Positions 16,272-25,172 are shown, numbered from the stretch's first letter. The stretch: 64,000 nucleotides of DNA from Candidatus Chryseobacterium colombiense (GCA_029203185.1 CP119310.1:2232001-2296000), one strand, 5' to 3'. Notes: generated by a model not told the origin, from the letters alone. Made by a program: numbers and translations.

Positions 16272-16454
16272 TTATGGACAAGTATGAGTTACAGGATCAT
16301 ATGAAAACATTATACAAACTCTTCTTCCCAAAAACAAAGAACAAGTAGCACAACCCGGTATTGGGCTGCAGTCAGAATCAAAATTACACTCATGATTGAC
16401 CCCACCCAAAATCTTTTTCAGGTTTTCTCTTTTAATTTTTTTTAAATTTTTCAT
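16272..16454 (-). CDS. bacteriocin-like cysteine-rich peptide with double-glycine leader (2)
   Basis: A 60-residue peptide. The N-terminal leader MKNLKKIKRENLKKILGG ends in Gly-Gly, a typical processing site for peptidase-containing ABC exporters. The predicted mature part (about 42 residues) has six cysteines, so it could form three disulfides or be modified. It follows a paralogous gene in the same direction with 30 bases between. Similar short MKNLKK-type peptides are common in Chryseobacterium and are annotated there as bacteriocin-like; no activity is established. No dedicated exporter, maturase or immunity gene is visible nearby. Confidence 0.7.
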   Translation of the reverse strand: MKNLKKIKRENLKKILGGVNHECNFDSDCSPIPGCATCSLFLGRRVCIMFSYDPVTHTCP

Positions 16455-16484
16455 AGTAAATAGTTTTAATGGTTAAATGTAACC

Positions 16485-16670
16485 TTAATCAAGAGAACAT
16501 TCATAGCTTAACAACACTTTAGGTTTACAACATTCCGGCAAAGCATCATAGTCTGCACAAGATTTTGGAAAACCGGGACCATAAGGCCCGGGAGGACAAG
16601 TATAATTACAGGTTCCTGCTCCGTTAATTGTTTTTAAATTTTGTCTGTCTAATTTTTTTAGGTTTTTCAT
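16485..16670 (-). CDS. bacteriocin-like cysteine-rich peptide with double-glycine-type leader (1)
   Basis: A 61-residue peptide. The leader MKNLKKLDRQNLKTINGA aligns position by position with that of its neighbour and ends in Gly-Ala, an accepted variant of the double-glycine site. The predicted core (about 43 residues) begins GTCNYTCPPGPYGPGF, is rich in Pro and Gly, and also has six cysteines, two of them adjacent. The two cores share little sequence beyond cysteine count, as expected for diversifying secreted peptides. It is transcribed away from the threonine operon leader. Confidence 0.7.
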   Translation of the reverse strand: MKNLKKLDRQNLKTINGAGTCNYTCPPGPYGPGFPKSCADYDALPECCKPKVLLSYECSLD

Positions 16671-16817
16671 GGTATTTTATTTTTCTTGATTCAGGTGATT
16701 TAAAAATAGATATTAAATTAATAAATCACTAAATATTGATAAATATTATTTTATGTTAAATTCTATTCAGTAAATAATATTTGATGCAAACTTTTATTCG
16801 TGCTTCAAAATAATTTG

Positions 16818-16825
16818 TACATTTG
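16818..16825 (+). promoter_or_regulatory. -7 promoter box of the threonine operon
   Basis: TACATTTG fits TAnnTTTG and lies 11 bases before the ATG of the leader peptide, which implies a very short 5' end on the mRNA. Confidence 0.5.
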
Positions 16826-16836
16826 TTCAAGTAACA

Positions 16837-16941
16837 ATGAATTATTTAAGAAACATATCTGATATTTCTATTCCGGATTTCTCTATTTCGGAAGGAAATT
16901 TTGTTTCCATTATTGCTACAACAACTACCACTACCCCATAA
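16837..16941 (+). CDS. thrL: threonine operon leader peptide
   Basis: A 34-codon ORF starting ATG at 16837 and stopping TAA at 16939. It encodes six Ile in all (residues 7, 10, 12, 17, 25, 26) and ends in I-I-A-T-T-T-T-T-T-P, with six consecutive Thr codons (ACA ACA ACT ACC ACT ACC). It lies 89 bases ahead of thrA in the same direction. E. coli thrL is similarly rich in Thr and Ile and controls attenuation of thrABC. A ribosome stalled for charged tRNA-Thr or tRNA-Ile would sit on the hairpin that overlaps the stop codon. The name is by analogy of composition and position, not sequence homology. Confidence 0.8.
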   Translation: MNYLRNISDISIPDFSISEGNFVSIIATTTTTTP

Positions 16942-16995
16942 CGGGGTAAATTTTCACATATCATTCACTAGCGTGTACTCTTTTTCTGAAGAGTA
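16932..16995 (+). promoter_or_regulatory. candidate attenuator hairpins between leader peptide and thrA
   Basis: Hairpin one: TACCCC (16932-16937) pairs with GGGGTA (16943-16948) and overlaps the last Thr codon and the stop. Hairpin two: TACTCTT (16976-16982) pairs with AAGAGTA (16989-16995), followed by an A/T-rich stretch but not a clean T run. Which forms act as terminator or antiterminator cannot be decided by eye. Confidence 0.45.
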
Positions 16996-17030
16996 AAATT
17001 TCATTTTTCCATAACTCAAAATAAAACATC

Positions 17031-19481
17031 ATGAAAGTTTTAAAATTTGGCGGAACTTCTGTCGCCAATGCCCAAAATATACTAAAGGTAAAAGATATCA
17101 TAAAGAAAGAATCTCTGAAAAACAGAGTCGTAATTGTAGTTTCTGCACTTCAAGGTGTGACAGATCAATTGATAAAAGCAGCAGAATCAGCATCTCAAAA
17201 CAATGAAAATTATATTCAGATTATTAAAAAACTTGAAGAAAAACATTTAGATTTAGTCACAGAATTAATTCCGATTTCGAATCAAAGTTCATGGTTGAGC
17301 TTCGTTAAAAAACATTTTAATGATATAGAAGATATCTGTAACGGAATTTTCGTATTGGGAGAATTCACAGATAGAATTAAAGATAAAATTATGTCTTACG
17401 GCGAATTTCTGTCGTCAAACATTATCGCTGCAAATTTACAATTCGAAAGATTTGATATCAAATGGATGAATTCTTCCGAAAATATTGTTACTAATAACAA
17501 TTACACCAATGCAAAAGTAAATTTTGAAGCCACTGAAAAGAATTTGATACAATTTTTAAACGAAAATAAAAATCAGATTATTATGGCTCCCGGATTTATT
17601 GCTAAAGATGAAAAAGGAAATTCTACAACCTTAGGACGAGGCGGTTCAGACTATACCGCATCTCTCATTGCTTCAGCCATCAATGCTGATGAACTTCAGA
17701 TCTGGACAGATGTAAGCGGAATGATGACTTCAGATCCACGATTGGTTTCCAACGCAAAACTAATTCCTGAAATTTCATATGCAGAGGCAATGGAACTTTC
17801 CCATTTTGGAGCAAAAGTTTTATATCCTCCGACAATTCAACCAGTGATGGTGAAAAATATTAATCTAAGAATTAAAAACACTTTCGAGCCGGAAGCATGC
17901 GGAACATTAATTTCTCATCAACTGGAAAAAATAAATTCTGAAAATCAGCAGATTGCAGTCGGAATTTCTAATATGAGCAACATTGCTTTATTGACTTTAG
18001 AAGGAAGCGGAATGATTGGAATTCCGGGATTTTCCGCAAAATTATTTCAATGTTTAAGCAGTGAAAAAGTGAGTGTTATTCTCATTACACAGAGCTCGTC
18101 TGAACATTCCATAACTGTTGCCATTCATGAAAAAGATGTTTTTAATGCAAAAAATGCTATTGATATCGCTTTTGAAGATGATTTAAAGCTAAAAAAAGTC
18201 GAGCCCGTAAAAATTGAAACCAACCTTGCCATTGTAGCTTTGGTCGGAGAAAATATGAAAAGCAGAAGCGGCGTAAGCGCAAAAATGTTTGGCTGTTTGG
18301 GAAATAACGGCATCAATATACGGGCAATTGCACAGGGTTCCTCTGAAAAAAACATCAGCATTGTCATTTCAGAAAAAGACATCAAAAAAGCAGTGAACGT
18401 GCTGCATGAAGAATTTTTTGAATCGGAAATAAAACAGGTACATCTTTACATTTGCGGAACTGGAAATGTTGGAATGAAATTAATTCAGCAGATCTATGAC
18501 CAGAACGAATATCTTAAAGAAAATCTTTTAATCAATTTAAGAATTGCAGGACTTTCCAACAGCCGTAAAATGATTTTTTCAGATACAGGAATTTCAGAAA
18601 ACGAATTTTTCAATTTTAACAAGAATGGCGAAGATGCTTCTGCAGAAAAATTTGCTCACGAAATTATTTCAAGGAATTTAAGAAACTCTGTTTTTGTAGA
18701 TGTTACGGCAAGTTCAGAAATTCCGAATATGTATGAAAAATTGCTTAAAAAAAGTATAAATATTGTAGCTTGTAATAAAATTGCAGCCTCATCAGATTTT
18801 GAAAATTATAAAACCTTAAAAAACATTGCCCGGAATCACAGCTGTAAATTTTTCTTCGAAACCAATGTCGGAGCAGGACTTCCCATCATTGGAACAATTA
18901 ACGATCTGATAAGAAGCGGCGATAAAATCACCTCTATTCAAGCAGTTTTGAGTGGAACTTTAAATTTTGTTTTTAACTATTATGATGGAAATAAACCATT
19001 TTCTGAAATCGTAGCCCAAGCCCAAAAAGAAGGCTACACAGAGCCCGATCCGAGACTGGATTTATCTGGGACCGATGTAGCCCGAAAAATTTTAATTCTT
19101 GCCAGAGAAGCAGGCTATTCGCTGGAATTCAATGAAATCGAAAATGAAAGTTTTCTTCCTGAAGAATGCATGAAAGGAAACGTGGAAGATTTTTACAACT
19201 CCCTTCTCAAATACGAAACTCATTTTAAAAATTTACTGGATAAAGCTAAAAATGACGGCAAAATTTTAAAATATGTAGCTGAATTTAAAGGCGGCAAAGC
19301 AAAAGTTGGATTACAGCATATAGCACCCGAAAGCGACCTTTTTAACCTATATGGAAAAGATAATATTGTGATTTTTAAAACTTCAAGGTATTCTGAACAG
19401 CCTCTGGTTGTGAAAGGTGCAGGAGCAGGTGCTGAAGTTACTGCAAGTGGAGTTTTCGCGGATATTGTTCGTTCTGTTTAA
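17031..19481 (+). CDS. thrA: bifunctional aspartate kinase / homoserine dehydrogenase I
   Basis: An 816-residue fusion catalysing the first and third steps from aspartate to threonine. The N-terminal kinase begins KFGGTSVANAQN and carries the GRGGSDYTASLIA motif near residue 205. Two ACT regulatory segments (about residues 310-460) should bind threonine. The dehydrogenase half starts with the NAD(P) motif ICGTGNVGM near residue 478 and contains NVGAGLPIIGTINDL and GYTEPDPRLDLSGTDVARK. Length and order match E. coli ThrA. It is the first structural gene after the leader peptide. Confidence 0.97.
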   Translation: MKVLKFGGTSVANAQNILKVKDIIKKESLKNRVVIVVSALQGVTDQLIKAAESASQNNENYIQIIKKLEEKHLDLVTELIPISNQSSWLSFVKKHFNDIEDICNGIFVLGEFTDRIKDKIMSYGEFLSSNIIAANLQFERFDIKWMNSSENIVTNNNYTNAKVNFEATEKNLIQFLNENKNQIIMAPGFIAKDEKGNSTTLGRGGSDYTASLIASAINADELQIWTDVSGMMTSDPRLVSNAKLIPEISYAEAMELSHFGAKVLYPPTIQPVMVKNINLRIKNTFEPEACGTLISHQLEKINSENQQIAVGISNMSNIALLTLEGSGMIGIPGFSAKLFQCLSSEKVSVILITQSSSEHSITVAIHEKDVFNAKNAIDIAFEDDLKLKKVEPVKIETNLAIVALVGENMKSRSGVSAKMFGCLGNNGINIRAIAQGSSEKNISIVISEKDIKKAVNVLHEEFFESEIKQVHLYICGTGNVGMKLIQQIYDQNEYLKENLLINLRIAGLSNSRKMIFSDTGISENEFFNFNKNGEDASAEKFAHEIISRNLRNSVFVDVTASSEIPNMYEKLLKKSINIVACNKIAASSDFENYKTLKNIARNHSCKFFFETNVGAGLPIIGTINDLIRSGDKITSIQAVLSGTLNFVFNYYDGNKPFSEIVAQAQKEGYTEPDPRLDLSGTDVARKILILAREAGYSLEFNEIENESFLPEECMKGNVEDFYNSLLKYETHFKNLLDKAKNDGKILKYVAEFKGGKAKVGLQHIAPESDLFNLYGKDNIVIFKTSRYSEQPLVVKGAGAGAEVTASGVFADIVRSV

Positions 19482-19491
19482 AATTTTGACT

Positions 19492-20409
19492 ATGAAAAAT
19501 ATAAAATTACAAGTCCCTGCAACAGTCGCCAATTTGGTTTGCGGATTCGATATTTTAGGAATGGCTATCCATGAACCATATGATGAAATGGAACTGAAAT
19601 TATTAGAAACGCCTGAAATTATTATTAAACATCAAGATCATTTCGGATTACCGGAAGAGCCTTCAAAGAATGTTGCCGGAGTTGTTTTATTAAAAATCCA
19701 GGAATATTTGAATTTAAAAAACGGCTTTGAAATCATCATAAATAAAAAGATAAAACCAGGAAGCGGATTAGGTTCCAGTGCTGCAAGTGCGGCCGGAGCT
19801 GCTGTGGGAGCTAATGAATTACTGGGAAATATTTTCACCAAAGAAGAACTGGTATATTTTGCAATGTTTGGGGAAGAACTGGCTTCCGGCGTAAAACATG
19901 CAGATAACATTGCGCCCTGTATTTTTGGCGGAATAACTTTAGTTAAATCATCAAATCCTATTGATATTATTCCCCTGAATTCTCCAGATTTATTGGTGAC
20001 GGCAGTTCATCCGCAGGTTGAAGTGAAAACCTCCGATGCAAGACAGATCCTGAAGAAAAATATTCTTCTTAAAGATGCAATAGAACAGTGGGGAAATATT
20101 GCAGGACTGGTTGCCGGAATTCAGAATAATGATTTCGGATTGATTGGCAGAAGTCTGAATGACGTCATTGTAGAGCCCGTACGAAGCATTTTAATTCCAA
20201 AGTTTAATGATATCAAAGAAAAAAGTTTAGAATTAGGAGCTTTGGGCGGAGGAATTTCAGGTTCCGGACCGTCAATTTTTATGATTTCAGAAAAAGAAGA
20301 AATTTCAAAAAAAATCGCAGACATGATGAAATCTGTTTATAATAAAATCGGCATTGAAAGTTTCGTATATGTTTCAAAAATAAATCCCTCCGAAATTAAA
20401 ATCATCTAA
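19492..20409 (+). CDS. thrB: homoserine kinase
   Basis: A 305-residue GHMP-family kinase that phosphorylates homoserine. The ATP loop KPGSGLGSSAASAAGA and the C-terminal GGGISGSGPSIF motif are clear. The frame is open further upstream, but the ATG at 19492 starts the family sequence MKNIKLQVPATVANL and leaves a 10-base gap to thrA, so it is preferred. Second gene of thrABC. Confidence 0.97.
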   Translation: MKNIKLQVPATVANLVCGFDILGMAIHEPYDEMELKLLETPEIIIKHQDHFGLPEEPSKNVAGVVLLKIQEYLNLKNGFEIIINKKIKPGSGLGSSAASAAGAAVGANELLGNIFTKEELVYFAMFGEELASGVKHADNIAPCIFGGITLVKSSNPIDIIPLNSPDLLVTAVHPQVEVKTSDARQILKKNILLKDAIEQWGNIAGLVAGIQNNDFGLIGRSLNDVIVEPVRSILIPKFNDIKEKSLELGALGGGISGSGPSIFMISEKEEISKKIADMMKSVYNKIGIESFVYVSKINPSEIKII

Positions 20410-20426
20410 AATTAAAATTTAACCTA

Positions 20427-21731
20427 ATGAAGTATTACAATTTAAAAGATAAAGAAGAAGCCGTTGATTTCAAAACTGCGACCATAAAAGGACAGGGAAA
20501 AGAAAAAGGTTTATTTTTCCCTGAATTTATTCCAAAATTTGATGAGGATTTTATAGAAAATTTACATCAATATTCCGCTGAAGAAATTGCTTTTCAATGC
20601 ATGAAAGATTTTATTGGAGATGAAATTACTTCTGATATTTTAAAAGAAATCGTTTCAGAAACCATTAATTTCGATATTCCTCTGAAAAAAATTAATGAAA
20701 ACATATATTCTTTAGAACTTTTTCATGGACCGACTCTGGCTTTTAAAGATATTGGAGCAAGATTTATGAGTCGCATTCTTTCCTATTTTCTGAAGGATGA
20801 AGATAAAAAGGTAACGATTTTGGTTGCGACGTCTGGAGACACAGGAGGTGCAGTTGCCCATGGATTTTACAAAACTGAAAATATTGATATTGTTATTCTT
20901 TATCCTAAAAATCGTGTGAGTGAAGTTCAGGAAAAACAATTGACCGCTTTAGGCGAAAATATTTCTGCTCTGGAAGTTGACGGCAGTTTTGATGATTGTC
21001 AAAGTCTGGTAAAACAGGCATTTTCAGATAAAGAAATAAACTCATCTTTATTCTTAACTTCTGCAAATTCTATTAATGTCGCAAGATGGCTTCCTCAGCA
21101 GATTTATTATTTACTGGCTTTAAAACAGTGGCAGAAATTGGAAAAACAAAATCCTGTCATTTGCGTTCCCAGCGGAAATTTCGGGAATATTTGCGCAGGA
21201 ATTCTAGCTCATTTCAGAGGACTTCCTGTTGATCATTTTATTGCGGCCTGTAATGAGAATGATATAGTTCCTCAGTATTTAAAAACACAAAAACTAGAAT
21301 CGAAAGAAACAGTTGCTACCCTTTCGAATGCAATGGATGTTGGAAATCCGAGCAATTTCGTAAGAATTCTAGAGCTTTTTAAAAATCATTTTGAAGATGT
21401 AAAAGGCAAAATTTCGGGCTACTCCATCGATGATGACAAAACCTTACACACCATCAAAGAAGTTTATGAAAATTTTAATTATTTGCTTGACCCCCACAGT
21501 TCAGTCGCTTATACAGCAATGGAACAATATTTGAAAGAAAATCCGGGTAAAAAAGGTTTTATTTTGGCAACAGCACATCCTGTAAAGTTTCCTGATGCGG
21601 TAGAAAAGGCAACCCAAATCTCTATTAAGCTCCCCGAATCTTTAGAAGATTTAATGAAAAAGGAGAAAAAAAGTCTTGAAATACAACCTGACTTTGCAGA
21701 ATTAAAACGATTTTTGCTTGATAAAAATTAA
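20427..21731 (+). CDS. thrC: threonine synthase
   Basis: A 434-residue PLP enzyme converting O-phosphohomoserine to threonine. The PLP lysine lies in GPTLAFKDIGARFM, followed by VATSGDTGGAVAHGF and SANSINVARWLPQ. These match the bacterial/yeast-type threonine synthases with an N-terminal domain. It starts 17 bases after thrB. Confidence 0.97.
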   Translation: MKYYNLKDKEEAVDFKTATIKGQGKEKGLFFPEFIPKFDEDFIENLHQYSAEEIAFQCMKDFIGDEITSDILKEIVSETINFDIPLKKINENIYSLELFHGPTLAFKDIGARFMSRILSYFLKDEDKKVTILVATSGDTGGAVAHGFYKTENIDIVILYPKNRVSEVQEKQLTALGENISALEVDGSFDDCQSLVKQAFSDKEINSSLFLTSANSINVARWLPQQIYYLLALKQWQKLEKQNPVICVPSGNFGNICAGILAHFRGLPVDHFIAACNENDIVPQYLKTQKLESKETVATLSNAMDVGNPSNFVRILELFKNHFEDVKGKISGYSIDDDKTLHTIKEVYENFNYLLDPHSSVAYTAMEQYLKENPGKKGFILATAHPVKFPDAVEKATQISIKLPESLEDLMKKEKKSLEIQPDFAELKRFLLDKN

Positions 21732-21736
21732 GAAAT

Positions 21737-22105
21737 ATGAGCAAGATTTTTCTTGAAGATTTAAAAATATATGCCTATCACGGTGTTTTACCAGAAGAAA
21801 ATATTATTGGCACCTACTATATTCTAAACGTGGAACTTCACACCGATTTGTGGAAAGCAGCGGAATCTGACGATTTGAACGACACCATAAGCTATGCTGA
21901 CATTAACCAAATCATCCATGATGAAATGAAGATTAAATCTAAACTATTGGAACATGTAGCAGGAAGAATCATTTCTCGGATCCATAACGAGTTTCAACAG
22001 ATAAATTATATCAAATTAAAAATCACCAAAACCGCCCCACCTATGCAAGGCGAAATGAGAGGGGCAAGTATCGAACTGGAGCAAAGTTTTAAACCTGAAA
22101 ATTAA
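21737..22105 (+). CDS. folB: dihydroneopterin aldolase
   Basis: A 122-residue FolB-type aldolase of tetrahydrofolate synthesis. Diagnostic segments are LEDLKIYAYHGVLPEE, the mid-protein TISYADINQIIHDE and the C-terminal ITKTAPPM. It starts only five bases after thrC, so it is probably transcribed with the threonine genes although the pathways are unrelated. Confidence 0.93.
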   Translation: MSKIFLEDLKIYAYHGVLPEENIIGTYYILNVELHTDLWKAAESDDLNDTISYADINQIIHDEMKIKSKLLEHVAGRIISRIHNEFQQINYIKLKITKTAPPMQGEMRGASIELEQSFKPEN

Positions 22106-22135
22106 ATTTACTTAGTTTTCTAAAATTTTATACCA

Positions 22136-23500
22136 TTGAATATCATCAAAATATTATTTTTAGTAGCTTTTATCAATGCTTTTGGACAAACAAATGTCGA
22201 GAGCCAGCAAATAGCATATAATTTTCCGAAGATAAAATCTAATATTACCATGCCGGTAACGATTCCTCTTTCGGAAATCAGTAATATGATTAATGCTTCC
22301 GTAAAAGAGCTTATTTACCAGGACGATTCTTACACGGACAACAATAATGACCAGTTCAAAGTCAAAGTCTGGAAAACCCGCCCTATACGGCTAGTTGGAG
22401 GAACCAATCAGAATATATTAATTGAAGTTCCTTTAAAAATATGGGCAGAAAAAGGCATCGGAACATTAGGTATTTACACCTATCAAAATACAACTTTTGA
22501 AACCGTAATGTCTTTTAATACTACATTGACTTTTCAAAATAACTGGACCATTACAACCAGTACCAAACCCAACGGATTCCGATGGGTAACAAAACCGGTT
22601 TTAGATTATGGGAAAATTCAAATTCCCATCACTTCTATTGTCGAAAAAAATTTAATAGAACAGCAGCAAAAATTCTGTAAAACCATAGATCAGCAAATGG
22701 CCTCTCAGCTGAATTTTCAGCAATATGCAGTATTGGCGTGGAATGCTTTTTCACAACCTTTTAATATATCAGAAGAATACAATACCTGGCTAAAAATCTC
22801 CCCGATCAGTGTAAATATTACTCCGTTAAAATTTTATGCTAATCAGATTAATACCAATATTGGAATAGATATTTATTCTGAAACTTTCACAGGCACCAAA
22901 CCGGATGCTTCACAGCCTATAAAAACAGCCTTAAACTTCAGTTTCTCTCCTAGCTTAGGAGATAATTTTTTATTACAGACAACCGCCAATATTCCTTATA
23001 CAGAAGCCAGCAATATCGCAAGAAAAACATTTTTGAACAAAGAATTCGATATCAGAGATTCAAAAGTAAAAATTACCGATATCAGAGTCTATGGTATAGA
23101 TGATAAAATTATGATTGAAGCTCAAACCGAAGGCTATGTAAAAGGAACCAGCATTATTTCAGGAATTCCGGTATATGATGAGGCAAAAAAGAAAATTGTT
23201 CTTTCGAAAACCAAATTCAAACTTAAAACATCCAATTTTTTACAGAAAACAGCTTCTGTTTTATTTCAGGGAAAAATCGTAAAAATGATAGAAGAAGAAT
23301 ATGGTATTCCTACTGAAGATCTGGAAAACAATTCGAAAAAAAGCATCGAAGAGGCTTTCAACAAAGAATATTACAAAGGATTAAAAATGACCGGAAAGGT
23401 TTTTAATCTCAAACCTACAAAAATACTCTTAACATCAACAGCAATCACAGCCGTTATTGATACTAATGCATCTTTAAAGCTTACCCTCGCTGGAATTTGA
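22136..23500 (+). CDS. exported DUF4403-family protein
   Basis: A 454-residue protein with a signal peptide ending near AFGQ. It matches the DUF4403 family in the long beta-rich body, with segments such as KSNITMPVTIPLSEI, WKTRPIRLVG and KPVLDYGKIQIPIT. The family is envelope-associated in Bacteroidota and has no proven function; its fold is thought to resemble lipid-binding tubular domains, which is inference. The start is TTG at 22136: an in-frame stop lies five codons upstream with no ATG between, and TTG places the signal peptide at residue 1. It follows folB by 30 bases. Confidence 0.75.
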   Translation: MNIIKILFLVAFINAFGQTNVESQQIAYNFPKIKSNITMPVTIPLSEISNMINASVKELIYQDDSYTDNNNDQFKVKVWKTRPIRLVGGTNQNILIEVPLKIWAEKGIGTLGIYTYQNTTFETVMSFNTTLTFQNNWTITTSTKPNGFRWVTKPVLDYGKIQIPITSIVEKNLIEQQQKFCKTIDQQMASQLNFQQYAVLAWNAFSQPFNISEEYNTWLKISPISVNITPLKFYANQINTNIGIDIYSETFTGTKPDASQPIKTALNFSFSPSLGDNFLLQTTANIPYTEASNIARKTFLNKEFDIRDSKVKITDIRVYGIDDKIMIEAQTEGYVKGTSIISGIPVYDEAKKKIVLSKTKFKLKTSNFLQKTASVLFQGKIVKMIEEEYGIPTEDLENNSKKSIEEAFNKEYYKGLKMTGKVFNLKPTKILLTSTAITAVIDTNASLKLTLAGI

Positions 23501-23594
23501 ATTATCTTATCTGAAAACAACGACTTTTTTTAAAATTTATCCCACTGATAAACAATATAAAAGAATGTAAAGGACAGAAAAATTGGATATTTTT

Positions 23595-23624
23595 TTTGCC
23601 GAGCAAGAAATTTTAGTATATTTG
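23595..23624 (+). promoter_or_regulatory. tRNA-Cys promoter
   Basis: TTTG (23595-23598) and TATATTTG (23617-23624), with 18 bases between, are a textbook Bacteroidota promoter, 15 bases before the tRNA. Confidence 0.75.
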
Positions 23625-23639
23625 CAGACGTAAAAAAAC

Positions 23640-23710
23640 GGTGCTTTGGCCGAGCGGCTAGGCAGTGGTCTGCAACACCATCTACAGCGGTTCGAATCCG
23701 CTAGGCACCT
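23640..23710 (+). tRNA. tRNA-Cys (anticodon GCA)
   Basis: A 71-base cloverleaf. Acceptor GGTGCTT pairs with AGGCACC through one G-T pair. The anticodon loop reads CTGCAAC with anticodon GCA, and the T arm is AGCGG-TTCGAAT-CCGCT. The discriminator base is T, as in Cys tRNAs; the CCA end is not encoded. Confidence 0.95.
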
Positions 23711-23714
23711 CATA

Positions 23715-23756
23715 AAACCCTATCCTATTGAATACAAATAGTTTAGGGTTTTTTCT
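23715..23756 (+). terminator. terminator after tRNA-Cys
   Basis: AAACCCTA pairs with TAGGGTTT across an AT-rich loop that can itself fold (CTATT/AAATAG); a T run follows. Confidence 0.7.
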
Positions 23757-24097
23757 TTCCAAACCTTCACGATATTTTCACGATAAATAAGAATTCATCT
23801 TTTTAGATCATATCTATTCCAAATAATAAAGCCTTACCCATACGTTGATGTTCCCCAAAATTTGATCAATAGATATTATTCAAGAATTAATAGAAGAAAA
23901 AGCAAGCCTTATTTCCTGGCAGAAATAAAGAAAAATTAAGCCATCTATTATAGAAGGCTTTTTTATATTTGTGCGAAATTTCTAAGCATGCCTATATCAA
24001 AAACCCAATATAATATATACACAGATCAAATTTAGATTTTCGTAAATATTCTGTCTCATCAATTCTTCCATTATCAATTTGAAATTTAAAAATAACC
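23757..24097. other. non-coding stretch after tRNA-Cys
   Basis: No gene is seen. A hairpin AAGCC-N-TCTA / TAGA-N-GGCTT with a T run (about 23937-23967) looks like an orphan terminator with no gene before it, which could be left from a deleted gene. A 15-residue ORF near 23988 is not supported. Confidence 0.4.
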
Positions 24098-25129
24098 ATG
24101 AAATCATTTTTTAAAATATTTAAGTTTTTAGGTAAGTTCATACTAGGAATTCTAATAGCAATATTGTTCTTAGGGCTGTGTTACCGATTATTTAGCCCCA
24201 AACCAGTTCCTCCCGGTACATTAGTTAATGTTAACGGAACCAACATCCATGTAAGAGCAGAGGGAGACAAAAAATCTTTACCTACAGTGATTATTGAAGC
24301 TGGAGCACACAGTAATACAGACATGCTGCATTGGATTGCGGAAGGTTTAAAAGATAAAACGAGAGTAATACGTTATGACAGAGATGGAAAATGGTTTAGC
24401 GAAGCGAGTAACAGTGATCATAGATCTCCTGAATTTTATGCACATCAGCTTCATGAATTATTAGAGAAAACAGGAGAAAAACCACCTTATATTTTGGTGG
24501 GCCATTCTATGGGAGGTCCTTATACCAGAATATTCAGAGATCTTTATCCGAACGAAGTAAAAGGAATGGTCTTCATAGATTCAAGTCATCCTGAACAATG
24601 GAATCGATTAGCACAAAAAGAATTGGTTCCTGAAGGACAGGCAAAAACATTAAAAATCGGAGCTATACTTTCGGATTTAGGTATTTTAGGTCTTTATAAC
24701 CGGATTTTTAGTAAAGCTCCATATCAAGGTGATGGCTTACCCAAAGAGGTGTATATTCGTTCACAATCGCTAACAAATAATTCCGGGGATGTTTATAATA
24801 TGTTTTTAAGAGAAAATAAATTGACTAATGACGTACTGAAGCGTGCAGGTGAGGCGAAAAAATTAGATTCATTACCTGTTTTAGTATTTACTGCTACAGA
24901 ACAGTATAATGAATCCCAAAAAGAACAATACAGAAAAAAGGGGATTGATCCTGAAAAGCAAGTTCAATTATGGTTTGATATGCAAAAAGAAATAAAAGAA
25001 CTTTCTTCTCAAGGAAAACAAATCGTCATGAATGCCAATCATGGTAGTATCATTACGAAAAAAGCAAACGCAGATGTAATCAACAAGGAGATTATTTTAC
25101 TCTCCGAAAATATTGCAAAGAAAGAATAA
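24098..25129 (+). CDS. membrane-anchored alpha/beta hydrolase
   Basis: A 343-residue protein. An N-terminal transmembrane segment (about residues 13-30) anchors it. The fold follows: an oxyanion region IIEAGAHSNT, nucleophile elbow GHSMGG with Ser 137, and the catalytic His in MNANHGSII near residue 322. The strand-rich core and insertion match the Abhydrolase_1 family. The substrate is unknown; relatives include esterases and lactonases. It stands alone behind the tRNA. Confidence 0.85.
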   Translation: MKSFFKIFKFLGKFILGILIAILFLGLCYRLFSPKPVPPGTLVNVNGTNIHVRAEGDKKSLPTVIIEAGAHSNTDMLHWIAEGLKDKTRVIRYDRDGKWFSEASNSDHRSPEFYAHQLHELLEKTGEKPPYILVGHSMGGPYTRIFRDLYPNEVKGMVFIDSSHPEQWNRLAQKELVPEGQAKTLKIGAILSDLGILGLYNRIFSKAPYQGDGLPKEVYIRSQSLTNNSGDVYNMFLRENKLTNDVLKRAGEAKKLDSLPVLVFTATEQYNESQKEQYRKKGIDPEKQVQLWFDMQKEIKELSSQGKQIVMNANHGSIITKKANADVINKEIILLSENIAKKE

Positions 25130-25138
25130 CATCCTTCT

Positions 25139-25172
25139 AAAAACTCTAATCTTAAGATTAGAGTTTTTTATT
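25139..25172 (+). terminator. terminator after the alpha/beta hydrolase
   Basis: A strong stem CTCTAATC-TTAA-GATTAGAG extended by A/T pairs, followed by TTTTTT. Confidence 0.85.

Noticed and set aside
19417..19491. Upstream start extending homoserine kinase into thrA
   Set aside because: Family similarity begins at ATG 19492, which leaves a normal 10-base spacing to thrA.
23988..24035. 15-residue ORF behind tRNA-Cys, considered as an integrase remnant
   Set aside because: Too short to show any integrase motif, and no duplicated tRNA end was found.
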